Origin: Deinococcus ficus | Lineage (GTDB): Bacteria; Deinococcota; Deinococci; Deinococcales; Deinococcaceae | Reading direction: 5' to 3' | Assembly: GCF_003444775.1 (NCBI RefSeq) | Contig: NZ_CP021081.1 | Coordinates: 918,001-982,000 of the forward strand | DNA length: 64,000 nt | In this document: in pieces, positions 26,622 to 36,352 of the stretch | Layout: every line of letters begins with the position of its first letter | Position numbering within the stretch: position 1 is the first letter of the stretch | Position numbers and translations under genes: made by a program | The notes under the pieces: generated by a model | Databases searched by the model: none | Told to the model about the DNA's origin: nothing | The model's input: the letters and a program-made list of their open reading frames with translations, nothing else

Positions 26622-27650
26622 TCAGTATCGTCTGGACAGGACCTGCCCGGCCGCCCCCATGGGCGTGGCCGGACCGCCGTTCACGCTGACCTTCACCGCG
26701 CCGGCGTTCCCGGTGCGGATCAGCACGCCCGCCGGGAACCCCTTGGCGCTTCCGGCGGGCGGCGTGCCCTCGTACAGCACGCGGCCGGAGGCGTCCGTGA
26801 CCCGCGTCCAGGCCGCGCCGCTGAAGGTCACGCTGACGGGTGAGCGCGGGGCAGCGGGCGTGGCCGGCTCCGAGGCGGCAGGGGTGCCCGCTGGCGTGGC
26901 TGCCGGCGGCGTGACCGCGGTGGCCGCCGGCCGTGCCAGGTCCGTGATCGTGCTGGCGCCCTGGCCGCTGGTGGCGAGGTTCACGCGCAGGTTCCGGCCG
27001 CGGGTGAGCGCGATGCCGGTGCGCAGGGGCGCGCGGCCGCTCAGTTCGACGCGCAGCTCCGCGGTGGCGCGGGCGTCCACCGGGAAGGACTGCAGCGGCG
27101 TGACACCCAACTCGCGGTTGTCCAGGTACACCCGCGCGCCGGCGGGCACGCTGCTCACGCTGAGGTTCACGGACTGCGGGGCAGGCGTCTCCTCCGGCGT
27201 GGGGGTCTCGGTGACCGGGGCGGGCTCGGTGACGGGCGTGGCCGCAGTCTGCGGGCGGTTCATCAGGGTGTTCACGCCGTAGATGGCGCCGCCCAGCAGC
27301 AGCACCCCGGCCACCAGCCACAGCGGGTTCAGGCCCCGGTGGGCGGCAGGGGCGGGCGCGGCCACCCGCGCGCCGGGGTTGCTGGTGGGCTGGCGGGAGG
27401 CCGGGCCGAAGTCGGCGGCCTGGGGCATGCTCCGGTCGAAATCGCTGAGCAGGGGCGCGGGGTCCACGCCGAGTTCTCGGGCGTAGCGCTGCAGGTAGGA
27501 GCGGGCAAAGGTCCGTTCGGGCAGGGCGGCCACGTTGCCTTCTTCCAGGGCACGCAGGTAATCCAGTCGGATCTTGGTCTTCTGGGCGACGTCGTGCAGC
27601 GTCACGCCCTGCGCCTCACGCGCCTGTTTCAGGGCAGCACCGAAACTCAT
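26622..27650 (-). CDS. RodZ-like helix-turn-helix membrane protein
   Basis: A 342-residue bitopic protein. Residues 5-70 are an Xre/HTH_25 domain (ALKQAREAQGVTLHDVAQKTKIRLDYLRALEEG) as in RodZ, which binds MreB in the cytoplasm. A single membrane helix is at about 108-127 (LWLVAGVLLLGGAIYGV). Outside are a Pro/Thr linker, a PEGA-like domain (LSVSSVPAGARVYLDNRELGVTPL, about 162-185) and a C-terminal DUF4115-like domain (SVTFSGAAWTRVTDASGRVLYEGTPPAGSAKGF). The PEGA insertion is unusual for RodZ. Minus-strand TAAGGT lies 7 nt before ATG 27650, supporting a leaderless start. The likely role is cell shape or wall organisation. Confidence 0.83.
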   Translation of the reverse strand: MSFGAALKQAREAQGVTLHDVAQKTKIRLDYLRALEEGNVAALPERTFARSYLQRYARELGVDPAPLLSDFDRSMPQAADFGPASRQPTSNPGARVAAPAPAAHRGLNPLWLVAGVLLLGGAIYGVNTLMNRPQTAATPVTEPAPVTETPTPEETPAPQSVNLSVSSVPAGARVYLDNRELGVTPLQSFPVDARATAELRVELSGRAPLRTGIALTRGRNLRVNLATSGQGASTITDLARPAATAVTPPAATPAGTPAASEPATPAAPRSPVSVTFSGAAWTRVTDASGRVLYEGTPPAGSAKGFPAGVLIRTGNAGAVKVSVNGGPATPMGAAGQVLSRRY

Positions 27651-27735
27651 AAGCTCTACCTTAGCGTTTCTTGAGACAGGTGGGGAGGGCCACCCTCAGC
27701 GCAGCAGGGGCACGCCTGCGCCCCCCAAACAGAGG

Positions 27736-27772
27736 CCGCCCCGCTTCCCGGGCAGGCCAGGAAACGGGGCGG
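27736..27772 (-). terminator. Terminator of the nucleoside permease operon
   Basis: ccgccccg (27736-27743) pairs with cggggcgg (27765-27772), extended by ttcc/gga pairs; on the minus strand it is followed by cctctgtttgg. It lies just beyond the permease stop at 27787. Confidence 0.65.
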
Positions 27773-27786
27773 AGGGTGGAAAAAAG

Positions 27787-28701
27787 TCAGCCGTCGTAAG
27801 GCTGCCCGACCGCCTTCGGTGCGGCGCTGCGGCCCGTGAAGACCAGCGCGACCATGGTGATCAGGTACGGCATGGCGGTCAGCAGGGGGTCCGGAATCAG
27901 GTTCCGGCCGCCCCAGGCGATGCTCAGGGCCTGCAGGAACCCGAACAGCAGCGTGGCGCCCAGCACGCCCAGCGGCTTCCACTGCCCGAAGATCAGGGCC
28001 GCCAGCGAGATGAAGCCCATCCCGGCGCTGATGTTGCGCACGTAGGAATCCAGGTTCCCGATGCTCAGGAACACCCCGGCGGTGCCGGCCAGCACGCCGG
28101 ACATCACCACGGCCGAGTACCGCATGCGCCGGACGTTCACGCCCATGCTGGCCGCCGCGTGCGGGTGCTCGCCGGTGGCGCGCAGGCGCAGGCCGTACGG
28201 GGTGCGGTACATCACGTACCACGCGAGAATCACGGCCAGCACCGAGAAGTACACCGGCGGGGAGAACTTCAGGTCCCCCACGCCCCACAGCGGCAGCGGG
28301 TGCTCCACCTTGGGGCTGTCGGTGCTGCTGCCGTACAGCGCGGTGAGCAGCACGGCCGGCACGCCGTTGGCGAGCAGGTTGATGGCGGTGCCGCTGATCA
28401 CCTGATCGGCGCGGTACTTGATGCTGACAAGCGCGTGCACCCAGGCGACCAGCCCGCCGACCAGCATCCCGGCCAGCCAGCCCAGCCACGGCGAGGCGGC
28501 CCCGAAGGTCGGTTCGAGCAGTTTGGTGGACACCGCGCCGGCCAGCGCGCCGAAGATGATCAGGCCTTCCAGGGCGATGTTCACCACGCCGCTGCGCTCG
28601 CTGAACAGGCCGCCCAGGCCGGTCAGCAGCAGCGGAACGACGCTGCGGACGAACGTGACGAGAAACGCGGTGGTGAGCAGGGGCGTAAGGAGGTCGTTCA
28701 T
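27787..28701 (-). CDS. Nucleoside-type ABC transporter permease (BMP-family partner)
   Basis: A 304-residue inner-membrane permease of the BPD_transp_2 family, the NupQ/YufQ-like second permease of nucleoside ABC transporters. The N-terminus LTGLGGLFSERSGVVNIALEGLIIFGALAG and the loop RATGEHPHAAASMGVNVRRMRY are family hallmarks. Its start overlaps the stop of the larger permease gene by 4 bp, so the two form one operon. Neither the lipoprotein (BmpA-like) nor the ATPase gene is adjacent. Nucleoside import is inferred from family, not proven. Confidence 0.9.
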   Translation of the reverse strand: MNDLLTPLLTTAFLVTFVRSVVPLLLTGLGGLFSERSGVVNIALEGLIIFGALAGAVSTKLLEPTFGAASPWLGWLAGMLVGGLVAWVHALVSIKYRADQVISGTAINLLANGVPAVLLTALYGSSTDSPKVEHPLPLWGVGDLKFSPPVYFSVLAVILAWYVMYRTPYGLRLRATGEHPHAAASMGVNVRRMRYSAVVMSGVLAGTAGVFLSIGNLDSYVRNISAGMGFISLAALIFGQWKPLGVLGATLLFGFLQALSIAWGGRNLIPDPLLTAMPYLITMVALVFTGRSAAPKAVGQPYDG

Positions 28702-30851
28702 GCCTGGTCCTCCTTCTTCTGGTCAGGCGTCTGGGCTTCGGGGGTGCGGTACTCGCCCGGCGCGACCTGCGGCGTGGGCGTCTGGCTGGGGGCGGGCACG
28801 GCCGACGTGACCTCCACCGCGGCGGGCGGGGCGGTGTTCCCGCCCGTCAGGGCCGCGGGCGGCGGGTCGATGATGCGGCGGCTGAGGAAGCCCCCGGCGG
28901 CGATGAACAGCACGACCAGCGCCTTGAGCACGGTCACGATGTCCTTGCTGACGCCGTCGAGTTTCTGGTCCACGTCCACACCGCCGGTGTCGATGGTGCC
29001 GAACAGCAGCGCGGAGGCGACCACGCCCGCGGGCGTGTTCTGGCCCATCAGGGCGACCGCGATGCCGTCGAAGCCGACATTCACGGGGGTGTTGCCGCGC
29101 AGGGCGTACTCGTCCATGGCGCCGCCGTTCACGTAGTGCGTGCCGGCCAGACCGGCGAACATCCCGGCGACGGTCATGGCGAGGACGGTGTTCTTGGCGA
29201 CGCTGATGCCGCCGTACTCCGCGGCTTTCGGGGACAGGCCCACGGCGCGCAGCGCGTACCCGGTGGAGGTGCGCCACATCAGCGTGCCGAACAGGATTAC
29301 GCCGGCCAGGGCGATCAGGAACGAAGCGTTGAAGGTGTTGCCGGGCGTGACGACCGGCACGCCGATACGCCAGGTGACCGCGCCCGCCACCAGCGCGGCG
29401 GCCAGGGCGATCAGGTTGCGGTTCCCGGCCTTCAGGAAGGTGCGGACCAGCAGGTACGCGGCCAGGGCGAACAGCAGGCCCAGGCTGATCTTCACGGTGT
29501 CGGCCGTGCCGACGTTCAGCAGGTCGATCATGGTGGGCAGGCGGGAGGTTTCCTGCAGTTCCTGGCTTTTGGCCTCGTAGCCGTCCACGCGGATGGTGTT
29601 CGTGAACACCTGGGTGGGCAGCGCGGCGGTGAGCAGGCTGTACAGCGCGCGGGCGGCCAGCAGGTACGCCACCGCGAAGAGGGGCGCCTTGGCGACCGGG
29701 TTGAGGTTCGGCAGGCGCCGGAGCAGCAGGTTCACGAGGGGAATGGCAGCCAGGGCCAGCAGCGCCGCGCCGATCAGCTGCACGCCGAAGATCTTGGTGC
29801 TGCCCAGCATGGTCACGAAGATCGCCGAGGCGATGTAGTTCAGCATGATCGTGTTGATGACCTCGCTGGATCCGAACCGCGCCTTGAGCAGGCCCGGAAT
29901 GGCGCCCCACAGCGCTCCGCCCAGACCGGCGGCCACGATGGACAGCGGCAGCAGCAGCCAGCCCAGCCCGGCCGGGCCGTACACGCCGACCAGCATGGCG
30001 AAGATCGCGCCGATGGTCAGCTGCCCCGGCGCGCCGATGTTGAACAGGCCCGTGCGGAACGCGAACGCCACGCTCAGACCGGTGAAGATCAGGGGTGTGG
30101 CCAGCTTCAGGCTGTCCAGCAGGGAGTTGAAGCGGGTGACCGGCGCGAACAGCGTGGAGTACACGAAGTACACCAGGTCGCTCTTGGCCAGCCAGCCGCC
30201 CCACAGGCCCAGCGGCTTGCCGCTGAGGTTCACGGCCGGCTGCACGACCAGCACCACGATCGCCCCCACCAGGATCGCCAGGGTGATCGCGGTGGCCGGC
30301 ACGAGCAGGCCGCGTACGCGGTTGAAGCGGTCATGCCAGGCGCGGCGGGCACTGAGGCCCGCCCCGGCGCTGATCAGGCCGCCCAGGATGGGCAGCAGCA
30401 GCCCCAGGTTCATGCCGCCCCCGCCGTAGAAGTTGCGCAGCTGGCGCTTGGCGCCGGGGCGCAGCGCGGCGTCGTTCGCCACGCGGGCCACCTCGGCCCC
30501 CAGGGCGGAGTTCAGCAGCAGCACGTCCGCGAAGGCCGCCAGGGCGGCGAGCAGACCGGTGATCCAGAACCAGCGGGTGCGCTGCACCGCGCCGAACAGC
30601 GTGGCGGCCAGCAGCGCCAGGGCGACCCAGCCGAGCGCCAGGACCGTGCCGGTTTCGGGCAGGCGTTCGGGCGCGGCCGCCCCCAGGGTCAGCAGGCTGC
30701 CGGACAGGTGCAGCAGGACGGCGTCCGCGTCGAAGCCGCGGCCCAGCGCGGCCAGGGGAAACAGCAGCATGCCGAGCAGCCCGGCGCCGCTGGCGATCCG
30801 GGCTATCACTGCCGCTGTGGGGGAAGGGCGAGGGTCAGGGTCGTGAGTCAC
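28698..30851 (-). CDS. Extended nucleoside-type ABC permease, about 717 residues
   Basis: A BPD_transp_2 permease (NupP/YufP-like) about twice the usual 350 residues. The core includes [53 protein letters not shown] and [30 protein letters not shown]. Extra parts are about four N-terminal hydrophobic segments (residues 10-150) and a further membrane insertion of some 120 residues between the two core halves, with a Pro-rich acidic C-tail. GTG 30851 is preferred over GTG 30857 because minus-strand TAGAAT ends 6 nt before it. Co-transcribed with the second permease. Confidence 0.87.
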   Translation of the reverse strand: MTHDPDPRPSPTAAVIARIASGAGLLGMLLFPLAALGRGFDADAVLLHLSGSLLTLGAAAPERLPETGTVLALGWVALALLAATLFGAVQRTRWFWITGLLAALAAFADVLLLNSALGAEVARVANDAALRPGAKRQLRNFYGGGGMNLGLLLPILGGLISAGAGLSARRAWHDRFNRVRGLLVPATAITLAILVGAIVVLVVQPAVNLSGKPLGLWGGWLAKSDLVYFVYSTLFAPVTRFNSLLDSLKLATPLIFTGLSVAFAFRTGLFNIGAPGQLTIGAIFAMLVGVYGPAGLGWLLLPLSIVAAGLGGALWGAIPGLLKARFGSSEVINTIMLNYIASAIFVTMLGSTKIFGVQLIGAALLALAAIPLVNLLLRRLPNLNPVAKAPLFAVAYLLAARALYSLLTAALPTQVFTNTIRVDGYEAKSQELQETSRLPTMIDLLNVGTADTVKISLGLLFALAAYLLVRTFLKAGNRNLIALAAALVAGAVTWRIGVPVVTPGNTFNASFLIALAGVILFGTLMWRTSTGYALRAVGLSPKAAEYGGISVAKNTVLAMTVAGMFAGLAGTHYVNGGAMDEYALRGNTPVNVGFDGIAVALMGQNTPAGVVASALLFGTIDTGGVDVDQKLDGVSKDIVTVLKALVVLFIAAGGFLSRRIIDPPPAALTGGNTAPPAAVEVTSAVPAPSQTPTPQVAPGEYRTPEAQTPDQKKEDQA

Positions 30852-31018
30852 CCGCACATTCTAAGCGCTCTTTGGTGTCATCTATACGGATTTCCAGGAC
30901 GCCGGGCTGGCGGGCAAAAACGCCCTCTGACCCGGGACGAAAGCACCGCCTTTGCCCCCCGCGTGACCCCCGGTCAGGGCTGGCGCAGGCGGCCGGGCCT
31001 GCTATCCTGCCGGGCGCT

Positions 31019-31432
<414 letters not shown>

Positions 31433-31445
31433 GCCGCCCCCTTCT

Positions 31446-31497
31446 GGACCGCCCCGTGTGGCCGGACCGCTCCCACCCGGGGCGGTCCGTTTCTTTT
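31446..31497 (+). terminator. Intrinsic terminator after ndk
   Basis: ggaccgcccc (31446-31455) pairs with ggggcggtcc (31479-31488), followed by gtttctttt, the clearest T-run in this part of the window. Confidence 0.9.
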
Positions 31498-31501
31498 GCC
31501 T

Positions 31502-31981
31502 TCAGGGCGCCGGCTGGTCGAACAGCGGCAGCAGGGCCGTCTCGCGCTGCACCGCGTAGCCCCGCGTGAGCAGCCGCAACCCGTCCTCGGTGGGCAGCAC
31601 CAGCACGTTCTTCAGCCGGCCCCCGGTGAACCGCTGCCCCGGGGTGGGGCCCGCCGGCTGCGCCGCGCCCGGGTTCTCCTTCAGCACGTCCCCGACCGTG
31701 AACTTCGGCGCGGTGATCGTCATGGTCCAGGCCACCTGCCGGGCCTCGGAGGCGTACGTGACCTCCACCCGCGCCGCCTCCAGGGGGGGATGTTCCACCC
31801 AGAGCACCGAGCGGGTGGAGCGGTTCACGCGGTTGCGCACGTCCGCCTGAGCGTCGTAGGAGCCGCTGGCGGTGTACAGCAGCTTCGAGGTCAGGTCCTC
31901 CGGCGCGCGCTTCCCGCAGGCCCCCAGCAGCGGCAGGGTCAGCAGGGCGGCGGTCAGCAGGAGGGGAGCACGCTTCGGCAC
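31502..31981 (-). CDS. Predicted lipoprotein of unknown function
   Basis: A 159-residue protein. The N-terminus VPKRAPLLLTAALLTLPLLGAC is a signal peptide with a lipobox LLGAC (Cys22), so it should be a lipid-anchored envelope protein. The mature part has a mix of beta-like stretches (VRVEVTYASEARQVAWTMTI; RLKNVLVLPTEDGLRLLTRGYAV) and no recognised domain. GTG 31981 is chosen because minus-strand TATGGT lies 7 nt upstream; using ATG 31993 would put the start inside that -10 box. Confidence 0.75.
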   Translation of the reverse strand: MPKRAPLLLTAALLTLPLLGACGKRAPEDLTSKLLYTASGSYDAQADVRNRVNRSTRSVLWVEHPPLEAARVEVTYASEARQVAWTMTITAPKFTVGDVLKENPGAAQPAGPTPGQRFTGGRLKNVLVLPTEDGLRLLTRGYAVQRETALLPLFDQPAP

Positions 31982-32033
31982 GCCCGACACCATACGCCGC
32001 CCGGCCCGGCGCGGAGTGTGGCAGCATCCGGGC

Positions 32034-32351
32034 ATGGAGGCCACGCACTGGAGTCTGGGCGTCACCGGGGCGCTGCTCACGCTGCTGCTGGGCCTGGGGC
32101 TGTCGCTGCAACTCGGCTGGCGACGCGATCAGGCCCGCTGGCCGCACCACGCGCTGTTCTTCGCGGTGTGCGCCGGCACCGCCCTCACCGCCCTGCTGGC
32201 CTGGCGGGCCGGGGGACGCGGCTGGGCGCTGCTGCCCGCGCTGGCGCTGCTGCTGAGCATGCCGGCCACGAAGCCCGGGCGCGCCGGGCACTGGCGGCTG
32301 GCCCTGCTGGGCGCGGCGGCGTTCGTGCTGGGCGGCGTGCTCATCCGCTAG
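32034..32351 (+). CDS. Small membrane protein of unknown function
   Basis: A 105-residue protein with three or four hydrophobic helices (about 7-24, 38-56, 62-73, 84-103). ATG 32034 is preceded by cagcat at 6 nt, a weakened version of the -10 box. The gene is divergent from the lipoprotein and 25 nt upstream of the nitroreductase. No family recognised. Confidence 0.6.
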   Translation: MEATHWSLGVTGALLTLLLGLGLSLQLGWRRDQARWPHHALFFAVCAGTALTALLAWRAGGRGWALLPALALLLSMPATKPGRAGHWRLALLGAAAFVLGGVLIR

Positions 32352-32376
32352 GGCAGGGGCGCGGTAGCCTGCCGGC

Positions 32377-33162
32377 ATGGACCTGATCGAGGGCATGCTC
32401 GCCCGCCGCACCACGAATGGCCCCTTCCGCCCGGACCCGGTCAGCCGTGAACACCAGCACCTCCTGATGCGGGTGGCGCAGGCCGCGCCCAGCCACTTCA
32501 ACAGCCAGCCGTGGCGCTTCGTGCTGATCGAGAACCCCGCCACCATCCAGGAGATCGCGCGGATCAGCGGCGAGAGCATGACCGAACTGATCGACGCCGG
32601 CATCTTCTTCGAGCGCTACCGCCGCTACTTCCGCTTCACGGAACGCGAGATGGACGAGCGGCGCGACGGCATTCACATCGACCACCTGCCCGGGCCCCTC
32701 AAGCCCTTCACGAAACAGGTGTTCAGCGACGCCGGCATCAAACTCATGCGGCAACTCGGCGTGCCGCGCAAACTCGGGGAGGACAACCGCCGGCTGGTGG
32801 CCGGCAGCCCCCTGCTGCTGGCCGTGCTGCTGGACCGCACCGAGTACGTGCCGGAGCAGCTGTCCGGGTTTTACAGCGTGTTCGGCATGGGCGCGGCCAT
32901 GGAGAACATCTGGAACGCCGTGGGCGCCCTGAACATGGGCATCCAGTTCATCAGCACGCCCATGGAGATCCCCCGGCAGTGGCAGGCCATCCAGACGCTG
33001 CTGCGCGTCCCGGACGACCTCGCGCTGATGGCGGTGTACCGCCTGGGGTACCTGCCGGACGGGGAGAAGCGCCCCACCATCGACTGGAGCAGCCGGCACC
33101 GCAAGCGGCTGGAGCAGTTCGTGAGCCGCGACACCTGCGACGTGCCCGAACGCGACGCCTGA
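32377..33162 (+). CDS. Nitroreductase family oxidoreductase
   Basis: A 261-residue flavoprotein of the nitroreductase/NfsB-like superfamily. [13 protein letters not shown] opens with the FMN-phosphate-binding arginines; [20 protein letters not shown] is the classic flavin block; [23 protein letters not shown] is the dimer/helix motif and [13 protein letters not shown] closes the flavin site. It probably reduces nitro- or quinone-type compounds with NAD(P)H. ATG 32377 lies 6 nt after TAGCCT (32365-32370), a leaderless start. Confidence 0.9.
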   Translation: MDLIEGMLARRTTNGPFRPDPVSREHQHLLMRVAQAAPSHFNSQPWRFVLIENPATIQEIARISGESMTELIDAGIFFERYRRYFRFTEREMDERRDGIHIDHLPGPLKPFTKQVFSDAGIKLMRQLGVPRKLGEDNRRLVAGSPLLLAVLLDRTEYVPEQLSGFYSVFGMGAAMENIWNAVGALNMGIQFISTPMEIPRQWQAIQTLLRVPDDLALMAVYRLGYLPDGEKRPTIDWSSRHRKRLEQFVSRDTCDVPERDA

Positions 33163-33246
33163 CCCACCGCCTTAACCGAAGCTTCAGGCAAGCCCTCACC
33201 GGTCCCCGCCCTGCCGGGCCAGAATGCTGCCTGGAGGTCATGCAAC

Positions 33247-34173
33247 ATGACGGAACAACCGAACGCGCCCGCCCGCGGCGCTGCCGTGCCCAGCGCCGCC
33301 CAGAGCGGCACCTTCCGCATCGGCGGGGATCTGGAGGTCAACCGCCTGGGCTTCGGCGCCATGCGCATCACCGGCGAAGGCGTCTGGGGCGACCCGGCCG
33401 ACCCGGAAGGCGCCCTGGACACCCTGCGCCGCCTGCCCGAACTGGGCGTGAACTTCATCGACACCGCCGACAGCTACGGCCCGGCCGTGAGCGAGGAACT
33501 GATCCGCGAGGCCCTGCACCCCTACGACACCGTGGTCATCGCCACCAAGGGCGGCCTGACCCGCACCGGCCCGAACAAGTGGCCCCCCTGCGGCCGGCCC
33601 GAGTACCTCATCCAGCAGGCGCACCTCAGCCGCCGCCGCCTGGGCGTGGACCGCATCGACCTGTGGCAGTTGCACCGCATCGACCACAAGGTGCCCCGCG
33701 ACGAGCAGTTCGCCGCCGTGCGGGAACTCATGGACAGCGGCGTGATCCTGCACGCCGGCCTGTCCGAGGTGAGCGTGGAGGACATCCAGGCCGCGCAGCA
33801 GGTGTTCCCGGTGTCCACCGTGCAGAACCTCTACAACCTCGTGAACCGCAAGTCCGAAGCGGTCCTGGACTACTGCGAGGCGGAGAACATCGGCTTCATT
33901 CCCTGGTACCCCCTCGCGGCCGGCAGCCTCTCCCGGCCCGGCAGCGTGCTGGACGAGATCGCCGCCCGCCTGAACGCAACGCCCTCGCAGGTGGCACTGG
34001 CCTGGGTGCTGCGCCGCAGCCCCGTGATGCTTCCCATCCCCGGCACCGGCAAGGTCCGGCACCTGGAGGAGAACGTGGCCGCCGCCGCCCTCACCCTCTC
34101 CGACGAGGATTTCCGCGCCCTGGACGCCCTGGGCCGCGTCGAGTGGGAAAACGGCCAGCAGGCCCGCGACTGA
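33247..34173 (+). CDS. Aldo/keto reductase
   Basis: A 308-residue TIM-barrel NADPH oxidoreductase. The catalytic tetrad is recognisable: D in [16 protein letters not shown] in the same block, K in VVIATKGGL, and H in LWQLHRID. The cofactor-binding end has [19 protein letters not shown]. The first 20 residues are an Ala-rich extension. A ggaggt ribosome-binding site precedes ATG 33247. Substrate not inferable. Confidence 0.93.
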   Translation: MTEQPNAPARGAAVPSAAQSGTFRIGGDLEVNRLGFGAMRITGEGVWGDPADPEGALDTLRRLPELGVNFIDTADSYGPAVSEELIREALHPYDTVVIATKGGLTRTGPNKWPPCGRPEYLIQQAHLSRRRLGVDRIDLWQLHRIDHKVPRDEQFAAVRELMDSGVILHAGLSEVSVEDIQAAQQVFPVSTVQNLYNLVNRKSEAVLDYCEAENIGFIPWYPLAAGSLSRPGSVLDEIAARLNATPSQVALAWVLRRSPVMLPIPGTGKVRHLEENVAAAALTLSDEDFRALDALGRVEWENGQQARD

Positions 34174-34187
34174 ACCCCCCTTCCTCC

Positions 34188-34215
34188 GGCCAGGACTTGA
34201 AGATGCGTCCTGGCC
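34188..34215 (+). terminator. Hairpin after the aldo/keto reductase
   Basis: ggccaggac (34188-34196) pairs with gtcctggcc (34207-34215) around a 10-nt loop, 15 nt after the stop. No T-run. Confidence 0.55.
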
Positions 34216-34318
34216 CCCTGTCTGCCGGCGGCCGGCGTGCCTTTATGGCCCCTGAAGACAGCGTGGGCCGTGCCCCAGGCGACGTTTGCCCCGCCTCCGA
34301 GCAGGCATGATGCGCGGC

Positions 34319-35380
34319 ATGCCCGTCACGCCCCCCCCGGTCATGCGTTCCCTCGTGACCGCCACGCCCCCGCACCAGGTCACGCAGGCCCAGGTGCGGG
34401 AGGCGGCCCGCACGCTGTTCCCCCGCATGGCCGCCCGGCAGACCCTGCTGGACGCCTTCGACAACGCCCGCATCGAGACCCGCTCCCTGGCCCGCCCGCT
34501 GGACTGGTACCTGGACCCGCGCGGTTTCGGGGAGAAGAACGCCACCTTCCTCACCGAGGCCCGCGCCCTGACCGAACAGGTGGCGCGCCAGGCCCTGGCG
34601 GACGCGCAACTCGCCCCTGAGGACGTGGACGCGGTCGTAATGGTGACCACCAGCGGCCTGAGCACCCCCAGCCTGGACGCCTGGCTGATCGAGAGGCTGG
34701 GCCTGAACCGGCACGCGGCGCGCCTGCCCGTGTGGGGTCTGGGCTGCGCGGGCGGCGCAGCCGGGCTGGCGCGTGCGGCGGACCTCGTCCGGGCCGGGCA
34801 CCGCCGCGTGCTGTTCGTGGCGGTGGAACTGTGCAGCCTGACGCTGGTGCGCGGCGACGAATCCAAGAGCAACTTCGTGGGCACCGCGCTGTTCTCGGAC
34901 GGTGCGGCGGCCGCCGTGGTCACCGCGCCGGACGTGCCCGGCCCCGCCCCGCGGCTGGCGCTGCACGGCGCGTACAGCACCCTGATCGAGGACAGCGAGG
35001 ACATCATGGGCTGGGACGTGGTGGACGACGGCCTGAAGGTCCGGTTCAGCCGCGACATTCCCACCCTGGTGCAGGGCATGATGCGGGAGAACGTCGCGCA
35101 GGCCCTGGGCGCGCACGGCTGGACCCGGGACGACGTGCGGCACTTCGTGGTCCACCCCGGCGGCGTGAAGGTCATCGCGGCGTACGAGGCCGCCCTGGGC
35201 CTGCCCGGCGGAGCGCTGGATGCCAGCCGCGCCGTCCTGCGCGACTACGGGAACATGAGCAGCGTCACCGTGCTGTTCGTGCTGGAAGAAACCCTGCGCG
35301 GCGACCCGCACGGGCGGGGCCTGCTGAGCGCCATGGGCCCGGGCTTCAGCGCCGAGCACGTGTTGCTGGATTTCCACTGA
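34319..35380 (+). CDS. Type III polyketide synthase (chalcone synthase-like)
   Basis: A 353-residue iterative condensing enzyme of the chalcone/stilbene synthase family, which extends acyl-CoA starters with malonyl-CoA. The catalytic triad is C143 ([13 protein letters not shown]), H279 (VVHPGG) and N312 ([11 protein letters not shown]). Start choice is uncertain: ATG 34319 lies 7 nt after catgat, a near -10 box, while ATG 34286, 34307 and 34310 are also in frame. No methyltransferase or oxidase partner is adjacent, so the product (alkylpyrone, alkylresorcinol or other) cannot be predicted. Confidence 0.9.
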   Translation: MPVTPPPVMRSLVTATPPHQVTQAQVREAARTLFPRMAARQTLLDAFDNARIETRSLARPLDWYLDPRGFGEKNATFLTEARALTEQVARQALADAQLAPEDVDAVVMVTTSGLSTPSLDAWLIERLGLNRHAARLPVWGLGCAGGAAGLARAADLVRAGHRRVLFVAVELCSLTLVRGDESKSNFVGTALFSDGAAAAVVTAPDVPGPAPRLALHGAYSTLIEDSEDIMGWDVVDDGLKVRFSRDIPTLVQGMMRENVAQALGAHGWTRDDVRHFVVHPGGVKVIAAYEAALGLPGGALDASRAVLRDYGNMSSVTVLFVLEETLRGDPHGRGLLSAMGPGFSAEHVLLDFH

Positions 35381-35392
35381 GTGCGGGAATGA

Positions 35393-35425
35393 GAGAGCGG
35401 CGGGCCACTCAGGTCCGCCGCTCTC
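35393..35425. terminator. Bidirectional terminator after the PKS gene
   Basis: gagagcggcgg (35393-35403) pairs with ccgccgctctc (35415-35425), between the PKS stop and the first small minus-strand gene. Confidence 0.75.
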
Positions 35426-35440
35426 CTGACTGACCGGGGG

Positions 35441-35785
35441 CTATTCGAAGGCTTCCTCGCCGTCCACCTTCTTCTGCGCGTCGCTGGTGGCGCCGCTGGC
35501 CGGCCGGCCGCCGTCCTTCATGCTGCCGTACGTGGCCGGGTTCGGGCCATGCCCGGCATTCGGGCCGCTGAAGGCCTTCTCGGTGCCCGCCCGCCTCTGC
35601 GCGCCGGACGTGTGGTCCCCGGCGTGGGCGTTCTCGTCGCTGGCATCCGGGTAGATGCCCTGCGTCACGGCGTCCCCGGCGTGTTTCGGGGTGCCCTTGT
35701 TCCACTGCCCCTGGTCCAGGATGGTGTCCTGCGGGACGTTCGCGTGGGCCTCGCTGCCGGCCCGGCCTGGTCTGCCTTCGCCCAT
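35441..35785 (-). CDS. Small hydrophilic protein, MGEGR type
   Basis: A 114-residue, very polar protein rich in Gly, Asp, Ala, Lys and Gln with no hydrophobic core and no cysteine, so probably disordered. It begins MGEGRPGRAGSEAHA. A perfect aggagg ribosome-binding site precedes ATG 35785. It is the last of three consecutive genes with similar composition. The composition recalls stress or desiccation-protective hydrophilins, but no LEA-type repeat is present and the function is unknown. Confidence 0.7.
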   Translation of the reverse strand: MGEGRPGRAGSEAHANVPQDTILDQGQWNKGTPKHAGDAVTQGIYPDASDENAHAGDHTSGAQRRAGTEKAFSGPNAGHGPNPATYGSMKDGGRPASGATSDAQKKVDGEEAFE

Positions 35786-35811
35786 GTGGTCCTCCTGCGT
35801 GGCCCGGCGCC

Positions 35812-36015
35812 TCAGGAGCGCGGGGTGTCCGGGGTGCCGTTCAGCTCGTCGCCGAACTCCTCGGCATTCAGTTCGCTGCCGCCTTCCTCCTGCGGCCGGG
35901 GATCCAGGATGCTGGACACCTGCCCGGCCGGGTCGGTCGTGGCGGGGGTGGGCACGTCACTCACGTCCTCCGTGGTGAACTCGGTGATGCTGCGGTTCGC
36001 GCGTCCTTCTCCCAT
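35812..36015 (-). CDS. Small acidic hydrophilic protein, MGEGR type
   Basis: A 67-residue acidic protein starting MGEGRANRSITEFTTEDVSD, again with no predicted fold or membrane segment. It shares MGEGR and the aggaggtc leader with its downstream neighbour, 26 nt away, which suggests the two starts derive from one ancestor although the rest has diverged. Confidence 0.68.
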   Translation of the reverse strand: MGEGRANRSITEFTTEDVSDVPTPATTDPAGQVSSILDPRPQEEGGSELNAEEFGDELNGTPDTPRS

Positions 36016-36033
36016 CGGGACCTCCTGCCGCGC

Positions 36034-36231
36034 TCAGCGGCGCTGATTGATCGGCTGGATGCCGTCGTGCTCGCCGGTCACGTCCTTCGGGGTCTGGTCC
36101 ACCTGCCGGCCCTTCTCCAGCATGTCGGGCCGCTGGACGTCCTTGACGTCACTCAGGTCGTTCGTGTCCTTGTCGCCGCCCTCCTGGCCGGGGGCGCCGG
36201 GCTGCCGGGTGTGCTGGCTGTCATCGGTCAT
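36034..36231 (-). CDS. Small hydrophilic protein, first of three
   Basis: A 65-residue charged protein, MTDDSQHTRQPGAPGQEGG at its start, ending PINQRR. A gaggaggt ribosome-binding site precedes ATG 36231. A minus-strand TAGGCT (36280-36285) about 50 nt upstream may be the promoter of the three-gene series. Unknown function. Confidence 0.68.
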   Translation of the reverse strand: MTDDSQHTRQPGAPGQEGGDKDTNDLSDVKDVQRPDMLEKGRQVDQTPKDVTGEHDGIQPINQRR

Positions 36232-36352
36232 GAGCGAAACCTCCTCAGAGAAAGAAACGAAGTGCTGGGAACGACCCCAAGCCTAGGCCCGGCCACCGCG
36301 GATTGGGTGGGCCGGGCATTCACGCGGACTTGGGCATTGCCGCGCCCGGTCC

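Noticed and set aside
36280..36285. TAGGCT as promoter of the small hydrophilic genes
   Set aside because: Mentioned as a possibility in the gene entry, but there is no -35 and it lies 50 nt from the first start, so I did not list it as a separate feature.
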